A stretch of DNA of 16,818 nt from SIG480 sp045595605 (lineage in GTDB: Bacteria; Bacillota; Clostridia; Oscillospirales; JAAYXM01). The stretch's first letter is position 1. Every line of letters starts with the position of its first letter. The notes beneath the pieces were generated by a model, which saw only the letters and a program-made list of their open reading frames with translations, was not told the DNA's origin and searched no databases. Shown piece by piece: positions 1 to 7,215 of the stretch. Where the stretch lies: positions 1-16,818 of the forward strand of contig JAZOAS010000018.1 of the NCBI GenBank assembly GCA_045595605.1, in the 5' to 3' direction. A program made the position numbers and the translations under genes.

Positions 1-528
1 AAGAATAAAAGAGAGGATGTAAAGTATATATACGACGGCCACGAGGTCGCAGCGCATACGCTTACACATCCATATCTTATTGCGATAGAGGATGAAAGTG
101 AGATTGTGAGGCAGGTTGAAGAGGACAGGTATAAGCTTTCGGAGCTTGTAGGCTATGAGGTCCGTGGTATGGCGTATCCTTGTGCAGGTCCGAACTGCGA
201 TGCTCGCGTCGCAGGACTTGTAAAGAACAATACTATAATAGAATATGCAAGAACGGTCGAGACAACTAACAGCTTTGAGCCGTATCCTGACCTTTATCAG
301 TACAGAATGACGCTTTATCATCATGGCGAGTGGGACAAGCTTTTTAAGATGGGCGAGGAGTTTTTGAATCTAAAAACAGACACTCCAAAAGTCTTCTCAA
401 TATGGGGACATTCATTCGAATTTGATATATACCCTGAGCGTTGGGAGCAGTTTGAAGAGTTCTGCAAAATGATGAGTGGAAGAAGCGATATCTTCTACGG
501 AACGAACATAGAAATTCTTACGAAATAG
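1..528 (+). CDS. Polysaccharide deacetylase (NodB-fold), 5'-truncated
   Basis: The reading frame is open from base 1, so the gene begins upstream and only its last 175 codons are visible. The GTG at 106 is internal and is not the start. Near the visible N-terminus, GHEVAAHTLTHP carries the NodB motif-2 H-T-x-x-H pair (visible residues 19 and 23), which binds the catalytic metal in carbohydrate esterase family 4. Further on, AYPCAGPN sits where the family has its R-x-P-Y motif 3, and FSIWGHSFEFD near the end fits the late histidine motif. Family members remove N- or O-acetyl groups from cell-wall or other polysaccharides. Any signal peptide and the motif-1 Asp-Asp lie outside the window, so location and full activity cannot be judged. 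The next gene starts 13 bases after the stop, suggesting co-transcription. Confidence 0.85.
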   Translation, partial: KNKREDVKYIYDGHEVAAHTLTHPYLIAIEDESEIVRQVEEDRYKLSELVGYEVRGMAYPCAGPNCDARVAGLVKNNTIIEYARTVETTNSFEPYPDLYQYRMTLYHHGEWDKLFKMGEEFLNLKTDTPKVFSIWGHSFEFDIYPERWEQFEEFCKMMSGRSDIFYGTNIEILTK

Positions 529-541
529 GAAGGAGATAAAA

Positions 542-844
542 ATGACAGGAAAACAGAGAGCGTATTTAAGAGGAATCGCAAACGGAATTGAGGCGAAGTA
601 TCAGATAGGAAAGGGCGGTATCGACGAAGAGACGGTCGAGATGGTAAATCTTGCGCTTGAGGCAAATGAAATCATAAAGATTAAGATTTTGGAAAACGCT
701 TTCCTTGATACGAGAAGCGCGTGCGACGAAATATGCGAGGCAACGGGCGCTGAGCCTGTACAGTGCATCGGCAACAAGTTTGTCATTTACCGCGAGTCAA
801 AAAAGAACAAGACGATAATCCTTCCTAAAGCGAGGAAAGCGTAA
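542..844 (+). CDS. yhbY: YhbY family RNA-binding protein (CRM domain)
   Basis: This is a 100-residue single CRM-domain protein, the usual length for bacterial YhbY. It opens with the typical MTGKQRAYLRGIA and has the conserved glycine loop as IGKGGI around residues 22-27, followed by the alternating helix-strand pattern (ALEANEIIKIKILEN) and a basic C-terminal tail. YhbY/CRM proteins bind RNA and associate with pre-50S ribosomal particles, so a role in ribosome assembly is likely. The start is fixed by a strong AGGAG at 531-535. The stop TAA shares its last base with the ATG of the following DUF951 gene, and GAGG at 832-835 inside this gene probably serves as that gene's ribosome site. Confidence 0.9.
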   Translation: MTGKQRAYLRGIANGIEAKYQIGKGGIDEETVEMVNLALEANEIIKIKILENAFLDTRSACDEICEATGAEPVQCIGNKFVIYRESKKNKTIILPKARKA

Positions 845-1017
845 TGGAGCTTCGGGTCGGAGAAACTGTAAAGACAAAAAAGAAGCATCCGTGCGGAAGT
901 GATGTGTGGAGTGTGACGCGGGTAGGTATGGATGTGAAGCTTCGCTGTCTTTCGTGTGGGCATGAGGTAATGCTTTCGCGGAAAAATGCGGAGAAGAGCA
1001 TAAAAGAGATTGTTTAG
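844..1017 (+). CDS. DUF951 family small protein (YyzM-like)
   Basis: A 57-codon gene starts with ATG at 844, overlapping the TAA of yhbY by one base, and ends with TAG at 1015-1017. The product begins MELRVGETVKTKKKHPCGSD and contains HPCG (residues 16-19), a tryptophan at 21 and LRCLSCGHEVML with a C-x-x-C pair (Cys35, Cys38) plus Cys17. That is the DUF951 pattern: a short mostly beta protein with a likely zinc-ribbon character. Its biochemical function is unknown. The one-base overlap and the ribosome site inside yhbY imply translational coupling, so the small protein may work with RNA or ribosomes. That functional link is inference; the family assignment rests on the residue pattern and length. 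Confidence 0.85.
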   Translation: MELRVGETVKTKKKHPCGSDVWSVTRVGMDVKLRCLSCGHEVMLSRKNAEKSIKEIV

Positions 1018-1021
1018 CTGC

Positions 1022-1054
1022 TCTGCCCGATGAACAAACGCTTCATCGGGCAGA
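1022..1054 (+). terminator. Perfect 13-bp hairpin after DUF951 gene
   Basis: CTGCCCGATGAA at 1023-1034 is the exact reverse complement of TTCATCGGGCAG at 1042-1053, and T1022-A1054 extends the stem to 13 bp around a 7-base loop. It begins five bases after the stop codon, where a terminator is expected. No T-run follows on either strand, so it is not a textbook intrinsic terminator. It may end transcription weakly, or act as a 3' stabilising or processing stem. Confidence 0.5.
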
Positions 1055-1180
1055 CTATATGAAAGAAAGGGCGAAAAAACATGACGCTCTGTTTTGTATG
1101 CGGAGAGCATATGAGATATTAAAGCGCCGTCGCCGTTTCTATACAGTATCAGTTTATGAGAAATTATTTTTAAATGTTCA

Positions 1181-1208
1181 TTGACCTTTTTTTATGTAGT
1201 GGTATAAT
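1181..1208 (+). promoter_or_regulatory. Sigma-A promoter for rpe
   Basis: TTGACC (1181-1186), 16 bases, then TATAAT (1203-1208) preceded directly by TGG, an extended -10. Transcription would start near 1215, leaving a leader of about 25 bases. GGAGG at 1227-1231 then sits 9 bases before the ATG of rpe. Confidence 0.8.
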
Positions 1209-1240
1209 ATAGTAAGTTACAAAAATGGAGGAAATATATT

Positions 1241-1885
1241 ATGGCTATTGTATCACCGTCGATTTTATCGGCAGATTTTGCTAATCTTGAAAGTGAGATG
1301 AAGCGTCTCGAGGTTGCGGGCGCTGACTGGGCGCATGTTGATGTTATGGACGGACACTTCGTTCCGAACATCACAATCGGCGCACCTGTTGTAAAGGCGC
1401 TTTCGAAAGGCTCAAAGCTTCCGCTTGATGTTCACCTTATGATTTCAGACCCTGATTTCTACCTTGATGATTTCATCAAGGCGGGTGCATATGTCATAAC
1501 CATCCACGAGGAATGTGATTCTGATGTGGAAAAAACTCTTAAGAGAATCAGAGAAGCGGGCGTTAAGGCGGCGCTTTCCATTAAGCCGAACACACCTGTT
1601 TCTGCTCTTGAAAAGTACATAGACCTTCTCGATATGATTCTCATTATGACTGTTGAACCGGGCTTTGGCGGTCAGAAGTTTATTGAAAAATGTCTCCCGA
1701 AGATAGCAGAAGCTCGAAAGCTTATAAATGAGAAGAATCCGGACTGCCTTCTTCAGATTGACGGCGGCGTAACCTGTGAAAATGTTGAGGTTGCAAAGGA
1801 AGCGGGAGCAGATGTAATAGTTGCGGGCTCTTCTGTTTTCGGAGCTTCCGATATGAAGAGTGCTATTGAATTTTTAGGAAGATAA
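1241..1885 (+). CDS. rpe: Ribulose-phosphate 3-epimerase
   Basis: This 214-residue TIM-barrel enzyme interconverts D-ribulose 5-phosphate and D-xylulose 5-phosphate in the pentose phosphate pathway in the cytoplasm. The family signatures are all present: SPSILSADF (substrate Ser7), WAHVDVMDGHFVPN (His32, Asp34, and Asp37 in the conserved MDG), DVHLMI (His65), TVEPGFGGQKF (phosphate-side loop, about 137-147) and IDGGV (catalytic Asp174). Length and order are normal for the family. The start is supported by GGAGG 9 bases upstream and by the promoter at 1181-1208. The flippase gene follows after 18 bases with its own AGGAG, so the two are probably co-transcribed, although their functions are not obviously linked. 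Confidence 0.96.
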   Translation: MAIVSPSILSADFANLESEMKRLEVAGADWAHVDVMDGHFVPNITIGAPVVKALSKGSKLPLDVHLMISDPDFYLDDFIKAGAYVITIHEECDSDVEKTLKRIREAGVKAALSIKPNTPVSALEKYIDLLDMILIMTVEPGFGGQKFIEKCLPKIAEARKLINEKNPDCLLQIDGGVTCENVEVAKEAGADVIVAGSSVFGASDMKSAIEFLGR

Positions 1886-1903
1886 AACAAAGGAGAGCTT
1901 TTA

Positions 1904-3646
1904 ATGCAACGAAAAAAACAAAGCTTTTTTAAAGGAGCGTTCATTCTTTCTGTTGCAGCTTTGATAGTAAAGCTTCTTGGCGCTATCTTTAAAATTCCTC
2001 TTGCGAACATTCTCGGCGGAGACGGTATGGGATATTTCTCAACGGCGTACGACCTTTATATGCCGGTGTATGTTATCTCCAATGCCGGTCTTCCGGTTGC
2101 AATTGCTAAAATTGTCGCAGAGAGTGTTTCGGAAAGAAGATTCCGCGATGTAAGGCGGACTTTGAAACTTGCAAACGCGGTTTTTCTCGTCACCGGAACG
2201 GTGGGCTTCTGTATTCTCTTTTTCGGCGCGGGATTCCTTGTAAAAACAATAAATAACCCCGGGGCATATCTCGCTGTTATGGCTATGGCGCCGACTGTGT
2301 TTTTTGTATGCCTGACCTCTGCGTATAAGGGCTATTACGAAGGCCTTTCGAATATGTACCCGACGGCATTCTCTCAGGTTTCTGAGGTTGTCGTAAAGCT
2401 TATCTTCGGACTTGGTCTTTCTATGGCAGCATACAAGCTCGGTATGAGTGAGTATGAGACTGCGGGAACGGTTTTCGGAAGAGCGTTTTCTGATTTTGAA
2501 GAAGCCCGTCTTGCTGTTTTGCAGGTCGCGGCGGCAGGTGCGATACTTGGTGTTGCGCTTGGTGCGCTCGGAAGTTTTCTCTCGGTATATATCCGTCACA
2601 AGAAGAGTGGGGATAAGATAACCGAAGAGGAACTCTCAGCTCCGCAGGAGACAACTCCGACGAAGACAATACTAAAGAAAATTATAAAGATTGCAATTCC
2701 GATAGCGCTCGGTTCGTGTGTCGGTCAGATTACGGGTGTAATTGACCTCTGGTCTGTAATGAACAGATTACACCATGCCGTAGGTCTTGACCCGACGGCG
2801 ATTCGGGACATTTACGATGCAGCTATCCCGCTTGGAAAAGCGGCAGAAGATATCCCGAATTACTTAAACGGTTGCTATAAGGGAATGGCAGTTAATCTCT
2901 ATAACCTCATCCCGACATTTACCGTAGCGTTTGGCGTAAGTGCGCTTCCTGCGATAACAACCGCGTGGACAGAAAAGAATGCAGATTCTTTGAAAGAGAA
3001 TGTTGAGAGCGTTCTTCGGATGACGATGCTGCTTGTTCTCCCTGCGGGAATAGGGATGTCCTCGCTCTCGCACGGGGTTCTTTCGCTCTTGTATGGCGGT
3101 CGTCCGGAAGAGGTTGAAATTGCGGCTCCGCTTCTTGCGATTCTCGGAATCGCTGTTATCTTTTCGGCAACCTGCTCGCCGATAAATAGCATGCTCCAGG
3201 CAATCGGCAGGGCAGACCTTCCGGTGAAAATTATGATTGGCTGTGCGGCGTTTAAGCTTGTTTTCAATTATATAACCGTTGGAATCCCCGTGATAAACAT
3301 AAAGGGCGCGGCGATTGGCACACTTCTTTGTTATATAATGATAATGAGTATCAGTTTGTACTTCTTAATCAAGAACACCAAAGTAAAGCTGAACTACATT
3401 ACAGTGTTTGCAAAACCGCTTGTTTCTGCGGTTTTTTGCGGAGTAAGCGCAAAGCTTTCGTCAGTTCTTTTGTGTATGCTTATGCCCGAAAAGGTTGCGA
3501 CGGTTATTGCTATCGCAGTTGGCGGAATTGTGTATATCGCATCGCTTATTATTCTTCGTGCGATTGATGAAGAAGACATAAAGCGCTTTCCGAAGGGGGA
3601 GAAGCTTGCGCGAATTTATGCGCGTCTTCCCGGGGTGAAAAAATAA
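1904..3646 (+). CDS. SpoVB/MurJ-like polysaccharide or lipid flippase (MOP superfamily)
   Basis: The 580-residue polytopic membrane protein has roughly 12-14 hydrophobic segments, starting with FILSVAALIVKLLGAIFKIPLANILG at residues 12-37, the typical opening of the SpoVB/YtgP polysaccharide-transporter family. Supporting stretches are GMGYFSTAYDLYMPVYVISNAGLP after the first segment, and AIGRADLPVKIMIGCAAFKLVFNY with IKGAAIGTLLCY in the C-terminal half. A hydrophilic insertion around residues 230-255 (HKKSGDKITEEELSAPQ) separates the two halves. Relatives flip lipid-linked cell-wall or spore-cortex precursors across the membrane, but whether this one is SpoVB itself, a MurJ-like lipid II flippase or another exporter cannot be settled. 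AGGAG at 1891-1895 fixes the start, and a hairpin follows the stop. Confidence 0.85.
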   Translation: MQRKKQSFFKGAFILSVAALIVKLLGAIFKIPLANILGGDGMGYFSTAYDLYMPVYVISNAGLPVAIAKIVAESVSERRFRDVRRTLKLANAVFLVTGTVGFCILFFGAGFLVKTINNPGAYLAVMAMAPTVFFVCLTSAYKGYYEGLSNMYPTAFSQVSEVVVKLIFGLGLSMAAYKLGMSEYETAGTVFGRAFSDFEEARLAVLQVAAAGAILGVALGALGSFLSVYIRHKKSGDKITEEELSAPQETTPTKTILKKIIKIAIPIALGSCVGQITGVIDLWSVMNRLHHAVGLDPTAIRDIYDAAIPLGKAAEDIPNYLNGCYKGMAVNLYNLIPTFTVAFGVSALPAITTAWTEKNADSLKENVESVLRMTMLLVLPAGIGMSSLSHGVLSLLYGGRPEEVEIAAPLLAILGIAVIFSATCSPINSMLQAIGRADLPVKIMIGCAAFKLVFNYITVGIPVINIKGAAIGTLLCYIMIMSISLYFLIKNTKVKLNYITVFAKPLVSAVFCGVSAKLSSVLLCMLMPEKVATVIAIAVGGIVYIASLIILRAIDEEDIKRFPKGEKLARIYARLPGVKK

Positions 3647-3652
3647 ATGTTC

Positions 3653-3690
3653 AATGCACCGGATTTTAATTCGGTGCATTATCTGTTTTA
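3653..3690 (+). terminator. Intrinsic terminator after flippase gene
   Basis: AATGCACCG (3653-3661) pairs with CGGTGCATT (3672-3680) around an AT-rich loop and is followed by the T-rich ATCTGTTTTA. It starts six bases after the flippase stop and precedes the promoter of the aminotransferase operon. The T-tract is imperfect. Confidence 0.65.
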
Positions 3691-3702
3691 TGCGATTTTC
3701 GG

Positions 3703-3731
3703 TTGATATTTTTTAATTGTTATGGTAAAAT
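3703..3731 (+). promoter_or_regulatory. Sigma-A promoter for aminotransferase operon
   Basis: TTGATA (3703-3708), a 17-base spacer and TAAAAT (3726-3731) with TGG directly before it form a strong promoter with an extended -10. The frame of the next gene stays open upstream to a TTG inside this -35 box, which cannot be the start because it lies upstream of the transcript. Confidence 0.8.
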
Positions 3732-3754
3732 ATTCTTTAGTATATTTGAACTTT

Positions 3755-3759
3755 GGAGG
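3755..3759 (+). promoter_or_regulatory. Ribosome binding site deciding the aminotransferase start
   Basis: GGAGG lies 9 bases before the ATG at 3769. It selects that ATG over the in-frame TTG at 3703, which has no ribosome site and lies within the promoter. Confidence 0.85.
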
Positions 3760-3768
3760 CGCAAAAAC

Positions 3769-4953
3769 ATGGAATTTTCAGAGAGAATATCTTCACTTAA
3801 GCCGTCGGCGATTCGTGAAATCTTAAAAATGCCGAATGACCCGGAGCTCATTTCCTTTGCGGCGGGCAATCCGGCGCCTGACAGCTTCCCGGTAGATGCT
3901 ATGTCGAGAATTGCGACGACTATTTTTGAAACTCGCGCTGCAAATGCTTTGCAGTATGGCGTAAGTGAGGGATATACTCCGCTTCGTGATATAACAAAAA
4001 AGAGAATCAGCGAAAAGTACGGTGTCGGGGGAGAGAATGACGACCTCATCATCACAAGTGGCGGTCAGCAGGCGATAGAGATGACTGCGAAAATCTTCCT
4101 CAACGAGGGCGATGTTGTTATTTGTGAAGACCCGAGCTTTGTAGGCGCGCTTAACGCTTTCCGTTCTTACGGCGTCCGTCTTGTCGGTGTATCTGTCGAT
4201 GATGACGGTATGAAGATAGACGAGCTTGAAGAAAAGCTTAAGTCTGAAAAGAATGTAAAGATAATTTATACTATCCCGACCTTCCAGAATCCTACGGGAA
4301 CAACAATGAGCCTTGAGCGCAGAAAGCGCCTTCTCGCTCTTGCGGAGGAGTATGATGTTATCATCATCGAGGACAGTCCCTATTTTGAGCTTCGCTTCCG
4401 CGGTGAGCATATTCCGCCGATAAAGAGCATGGATACAAACGGCCGCGTCATTTTCGCAGGTTCGTATTCCAAGATTCTTGCGCCGGGTATCCGCGTCGGT
4501 TTCGTTTGTGCTGATAAGAGTATAATAAATAAGCTTACCGTTGCAAAGCAGGTTTCGGATGTACATACAAACCTCTTCTTCCAGATGCTTACGGCAGAAT
4601 ATCTCGATAAGTTCAATGTTGATGCTCACATCAAAAAGACTTGTGATTTGTACCGCCAGAAGGCAGATAAGATGATTGAGTGTATGGAAAAGGAATTTTC
4701 TCCGAAGGTTTCCTTTACCCGTCCTGACGGAGGTCTGTTTATTTCGTGCACATTGCCTGACGGATTTGACGGTGCAGTCCTGACTGCCCGTGCAAAAGAG
4801 GCAAAGGTTGCGATTGTTCCGGGTGTTGCTTTCTCGGCAGACGATACTAAGATAAGCCCGTGCTTCCGTCTCAACTTCTCGCTTCCGTCAATCTCGGATA
4901 TTGAAAAGGGTATAGCGAGACTTGCCAAAGTTCTTAACGACTATGTCGGCTAA
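3769..4953 (+). CDS. PLP-dependent aminotransferase, class I/II (fold type I)
   Basis: The protein has 394 residues from the ATG at 3769. It shows the fold-type I layout: a GYTPLRD segment before the cofactor domain, TSGGQQAIEM contacting PLP phosphate, IPTFQNPTG with the Asn-Pro-x-Gly loop, IIIEDSPYFELRF with the PLP-ring aspartate, SYSKILAPGIRVGF with the Schiff-base lysine (Lys235), and CFRLNFSLP with the carboxylate-binding arginine near the C-terminus. The SYSKILAPG-type motif and overall pattern resemble the aromatic/2-aminoadipate (LysN, KAT II-like, MocR-domain-like) subgroup. The amino-acid specificity cannot be read from sequence. trpS follows after 13 bases, so the two share a transcript; an aromatic amino-acid role would fit but is inference. 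Confidence 0.9.
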   Translation: MEFSERISSLKPSAIREILKMPNDPELISFAAGNPAPDSFPVDAMSRIATTIFETRAANALQYGVSEGYTPLRDITKKRISEKYGVGGENDDLIITSGGQQAIEMTAKIFLNEGDVVICEDPSFVGALNAFRSYGVRLVGVSVDDDGMKIDELEEKLKSEKNVKIIYTIPTFQNPTGTTMSLERRKRLLALAEEYDVIIIEDSPYFELRFRGEHIPPIKSMDTNGRVIFAGSYSKILAPGIRVGFVCADKSIINKLTVAKQVSDVHTNLFFQMLTAEYLDKFNVDAHIKKTCDLYRQKADKMIECMEKEFSPKVSFTRPDGGLFISCTLPDGFDGAVLTARAKEAKVAIVPGVAFSADDTKISPCFRLNFSLPSISDIEKGIARLAKVLNDYVG

Positions 4954-4958
4954 AGGAG
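4953..4958 (+). promoter_or_regulatory. Ribosome binding site deciding the trpS start
   Basis: AAGGAG overlaps the last base of the aminotransferase stop codon and lies 8 bases before the ATG at 4967. The open frame extends further upstream, but only this ATG has a ribosome site, and it begins the protein just before the catalytic domain. Confidence 0.85.
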
Positions 4959-4966
4959 ATATAAAT

Positions 4967-5980
4967 ATGGAGAATACAGAAAAAAGACAACTTGTTTTTT
5001 CGGGAATCCAGCCTTCCGGAAATATAACAATGGGAAACTATATGGGCGCTATCACAAACTGGGTCACGATGCAGGATATTTACGACTGCTTGTTCTGTGT
5101 TGTTGATATGCACGCGATAACTGTCCGTCAGGACCCGAAAAAGCTTCGTGAGCAGACGCTTTCTCTTCTTGCGCTTCTCATAGGCTGCGGTCTTGACCCC
5201 GAGAAAAATATCATGTATATTCAGAGCCATGTCCAGCAGCACGCTGAGCTTTCGTGGATACTCAACTGCTACACGATGTACGGTGAGTTATCCCGAATGA
5301 CGCAGTTCAAGGACAAGTCATTAAAGCATGCTGACAATATCAACGCGGGTCTTTTTGACTATCCTGTTCTTATGGCTGCTGACATTCTTCTTTACAATGC
5401 GGACTTCGTTCCGATAGGTGAGGACCAGAAACAGCACCTTGAGCTTGCCCGCAATATCGCTCAGAGATTCAACAACCACCACGGCGATGTGTTCAAGATT
5501 CCTGAACCGTACATCCCGAAAGTCGGTGGAAGAATCATGAGCCTTGCCGAGCCTGATAAGAAGATGTCAAAATCTGATACAAACCCGAACTCATACATTC
5601 TTCTTCTTGATAAGCCTGAAGATATCATGAGAAAGTTCAAGCGTGCGGTCACTGACAGTGAGGCAAAGGTAGAGTTCCGCGAAGGGAAGAGCGGCGTAAA
5701 TAACCTTATGACGATTTACTCCATTGCGGCGAAGAAGAGCATGGAGGAAATTGAGCGTGAGTTTGAGGGAAAAGGCTACGGCGACTTCAAGACTGCTGTC
5801 GGCGAAGCTGTTGTAGAAATGCTCAGACCTATCCGTGAGAGAACGGAAGACCTTCTGAAGAACAAAGATTACCTCGAAGAAATTTATTCTAAGAATGCAA
5901 TGAGGGCGGCATCTCTTGCAGAAAGAAACCTCGTAAAAATCCGCAAGAAGGTCGGCTTCGTTCCGAAACCCCGCGTATAA
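4967..5980 (+). CDS. trpS: Tryptophanyl-tRNA synthetase
   Basis: This 337-residue class Ic synthetase charges tRNA-Trp with tryptophan using ATP in the cytoplasm. The N-terminal FSGIQPSGNITMGNYMGA (residues 11-28) contains the HIGH-equivalent T-x-G-N motif. KKMSKS (198-203) is the KMSKS loop, and the middle has MAADILLYNADFVPIGEDQKQHLELAR, the family's tryptophan- and dimer-side signature. Length matches bacterial TrpS of about 330 residues. The gene sits 13 bases after the aminotransferase and 31 bases before the phosphosugar transferase with no terminator between, suggesting a three-gene operon. No T-box leader is visible upstream of the operon: its leader would be only about 30 bases. Confidence 0.97.
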   Translation: MENTEKRQLVFSGIQPSGNITMGNYMGAITNWVTMQDIYDCLFCVVDMHAITVRQDPKKLREQTLSLLALLIGCGLDPEKNIMYIQSHVQQHAELSWILNCYTMYGELSRMTQFKDKSLKHADNINAGLFDYPVLMAADILLYNADFVPIGEDQKQHLELARNIAQRFNNHHGDVFKIPEPYIPKVGGRIMSLAEPDKKMSKSDTNPNSYILLLDKPEDIMRKFKRAVTDSEAKVEFREGKSGVNNLMTIYSIAAKKSMEEIEREFEGKGYGDFKTAVGEAVVEMLRPIRERTEDLLKNKDYLEEIYSKNAMRAASLAERNLVKIRKKVGFVPKPRV

Positions 5981-6011
5981 GCATTCCTGAAAGATAAAAG
6001 AGGATTGTGTA

Positions 6012-7085
6012 ATGGATAAAATTACGATTTTCAGAACCGTTGCCGGTTTTCTGATGGCGGCGATACTCTCGTTTGTGCTTTCACCGCTTGCAAAGTACAT
6101 TGCCCATAAAATCGGCGCGATAGATGTTCCGAAGGACGAGCGCAGAATGCATAAAAAACCCATTCCTCGCCTTGGCGGTCTTGCGGTTTTCTTTGCATTT
6201 CTCGTGACTGTTGTAATTCTTGTACCTGTCGATCTTGAAATGCAGGGGATTCTGCTTGGTGCTGTTGTCATAGTAATTCTTGGTATGATAGATGATGCCG
6301 TAGCCTTACCTGCGAAGCTCAAGTTTCTTGTACAGATACTTGCAGCGATTATTGTGGTTCTTCACGGCACGCGTATAGATGTTATATCGAACATAAACAT
6401 CTTCAGTGATAAAGCATATTTGAATCTCGGCTTCTGGTCAGCGCCGATAACAGTTTTGTGGATAGTTGCGATAACGAATGCCGTCAACCTTATCGACGGT
6501 ATCGATGGACTTTCGGTTGGCGTCTGCACGATTGCTTCAATTTCGCTTCTCATAATAGCTGCTATCGTTTCGGAGTTCAATATAATGATTGTAACTGCGG
6601 TGGTAGCTGGCGCGTGTATCGGATTTTTGCCGTATAACATCAACCCTGCAAAGATGTTTGTCGGTGATACCGGGGCAACCTTCCTCGGTTTTATTCTCGC
6701 AACGCTGTCAATTCAGGGAATGTTCAAGTCGTATGCAATATTGTCATTTGCGGCGCCGTTTCTTATTCTGGGTCTTCCGATTTTTGACACTGTATTTGCA
6801 ATATGCCGTCGTCTTATGAACGGTCAGAGCCCGATGAGCCCTGACCGCGGTCATGTTCATCATCGCCTTATCGATGTCGGCTTTTCGCAGAAGCAGACCG
6901 TTCTGATACTCTATCTCGTAAGCGGAATTCTGGGTATTGCGGCAGTTCTTCTTGCAACAAGCGGTGCGGCGAGAGCGTTGTTATTTGTTGTTGCGGTATT
7001 TATTCTTGCGATAATTATAGTCAATATATATCGTGCAATAATGATGAAGAAAAAGAAAAATAACGATATAGATAGTCAAAAATAA
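6012..7085 (+). CDS. Undecaprenyl-phosphate sugar-1-phosphate transferase (WecA/TagO type)
   Basis: The 357-residue membrane enzyme has about 10-11 hydrophobic segments. It belongs to the MraY/WecA superfamily, which moves a (N-acetyl)hexosamine-1-phosphate from a UDP-sugar onto undecaprenyl phosphate at the inner face of the membrane. Diagnostic motifs occur in order: VPKDERRMHKKPIPRLGG (about 38-55), GMIDDAVALPAKLKFL with the Asp-Asp pair, NAVNLIDGIDGLSVG, FVGDTGATFLGF, and PDRGHVHHRLIDVG, whose His-x-His-His motif points to the WecA/TagO/RgpG branch over MraY. TagO and WecA begin teichoic acid or other wall-glycan synthesis. The start ATG follows AGAGG at 5999-6003. A strong terminator follows. 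The exact sugar is not determined. Confidence 0.92.
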   Translation: MDKITIFRTVAGFLMAAILSFVLSPLAKYIAHKIGAIDVPKDERRMHKKPIPRLGGLAVFFAFLVTVVILVPVDLEMQGILLGAVVIVILGMIDDAVALPAKLKFLVQILAAIIVVLHGTRIDVISNINIFSDKAYLNLGFWSAPITVLWIVAITNAVNLIDGIDGLSVGVCTIASISLLIIAAIVSEFNIMIVTAVVAGACIGFLPYNINPAKMFVGDTGATFLGFILATLSIQGMFKSYAILSFAAPFLILGLPIFDTVFAICRRLMNGQSPMSPDRGHVHHRLIDVGFSQKQTVLILYLVSGILGIAAVLLATSGAARALLFVVAVFILAIIIVNIYRAIMMKKKKNNDIDSQK

Positions 7086-7104
7086 AACTGAATATTATAA
7101 GTGA

Positions 7105-7140
7105 TAAAAAAGCAAAGATAAAAAATCTTTGCTTTTTTTA
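7105..7140 (+). terminator. Strong intrinsic terminator after the phosphosugar transferase
   Basis: AAAAAAGCAAAGAT (7106-7119) pairs perfectly with ATCTTTGCTTTTTT (7125-7138) around a five-A loop, and the right arm runs into a T-tract. It closes the aminotransferase-trpS-transferase unit. Because the stem is flanked by A's and T's it could also stop transcription arriving from the other side, though no gene on the - strand is visible. Confidence 0.9.
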
Positions 7141-7157
7141 TATATGTGTAGTATAAT
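7129..7157 (+). promoter_or_regulatory. Putative promoter for the AraC-type regulator
   Basis: TATAAT at 7152-7157 is preceded, after a 17-base spacer, by the weak -35 TTGCTT (7129-7134), which lies in the 3' arm of the upstream terminator. A start near 7164 would give a leader of about 50 bases. The poor -35 fits a low, possibly activated, regulator promoter. Confidence 0.45.
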
Positions 7158-7204
7158 ATTTAAACATAAATATATTTTCGACTTAAAAAAATCGTGATTT
7201 GTGA

Positions 7205-7210
7205 GGGGAG
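7205..7210 (+). promoter_or_regulatory. Ribosome binding site deciding the regulator start
   Basis: GGGGAG lies five bases before a GTG at 7216. The earlier in-frame GTG at 7201 would overlap this site and has no ribosome site of its own. Confidence 0.65.
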
Positions 7211-7215
7211 AAAAG

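Noticed and set aside
2039..2599. Long - strand open frame opposite the flippase gene
   Set aside because: Antisense to a recognisable membrane protein; its own translation is arginine- and lysine-rich without motifs or a ribosome site.
3823..4629. Long - strand open frame opposite the aminotransferase gene
   Set aside because: It is antisense to a clear enzyme gene with conserved motifs, and its translation is Cys/Arg/Ile-rich with no family signature.
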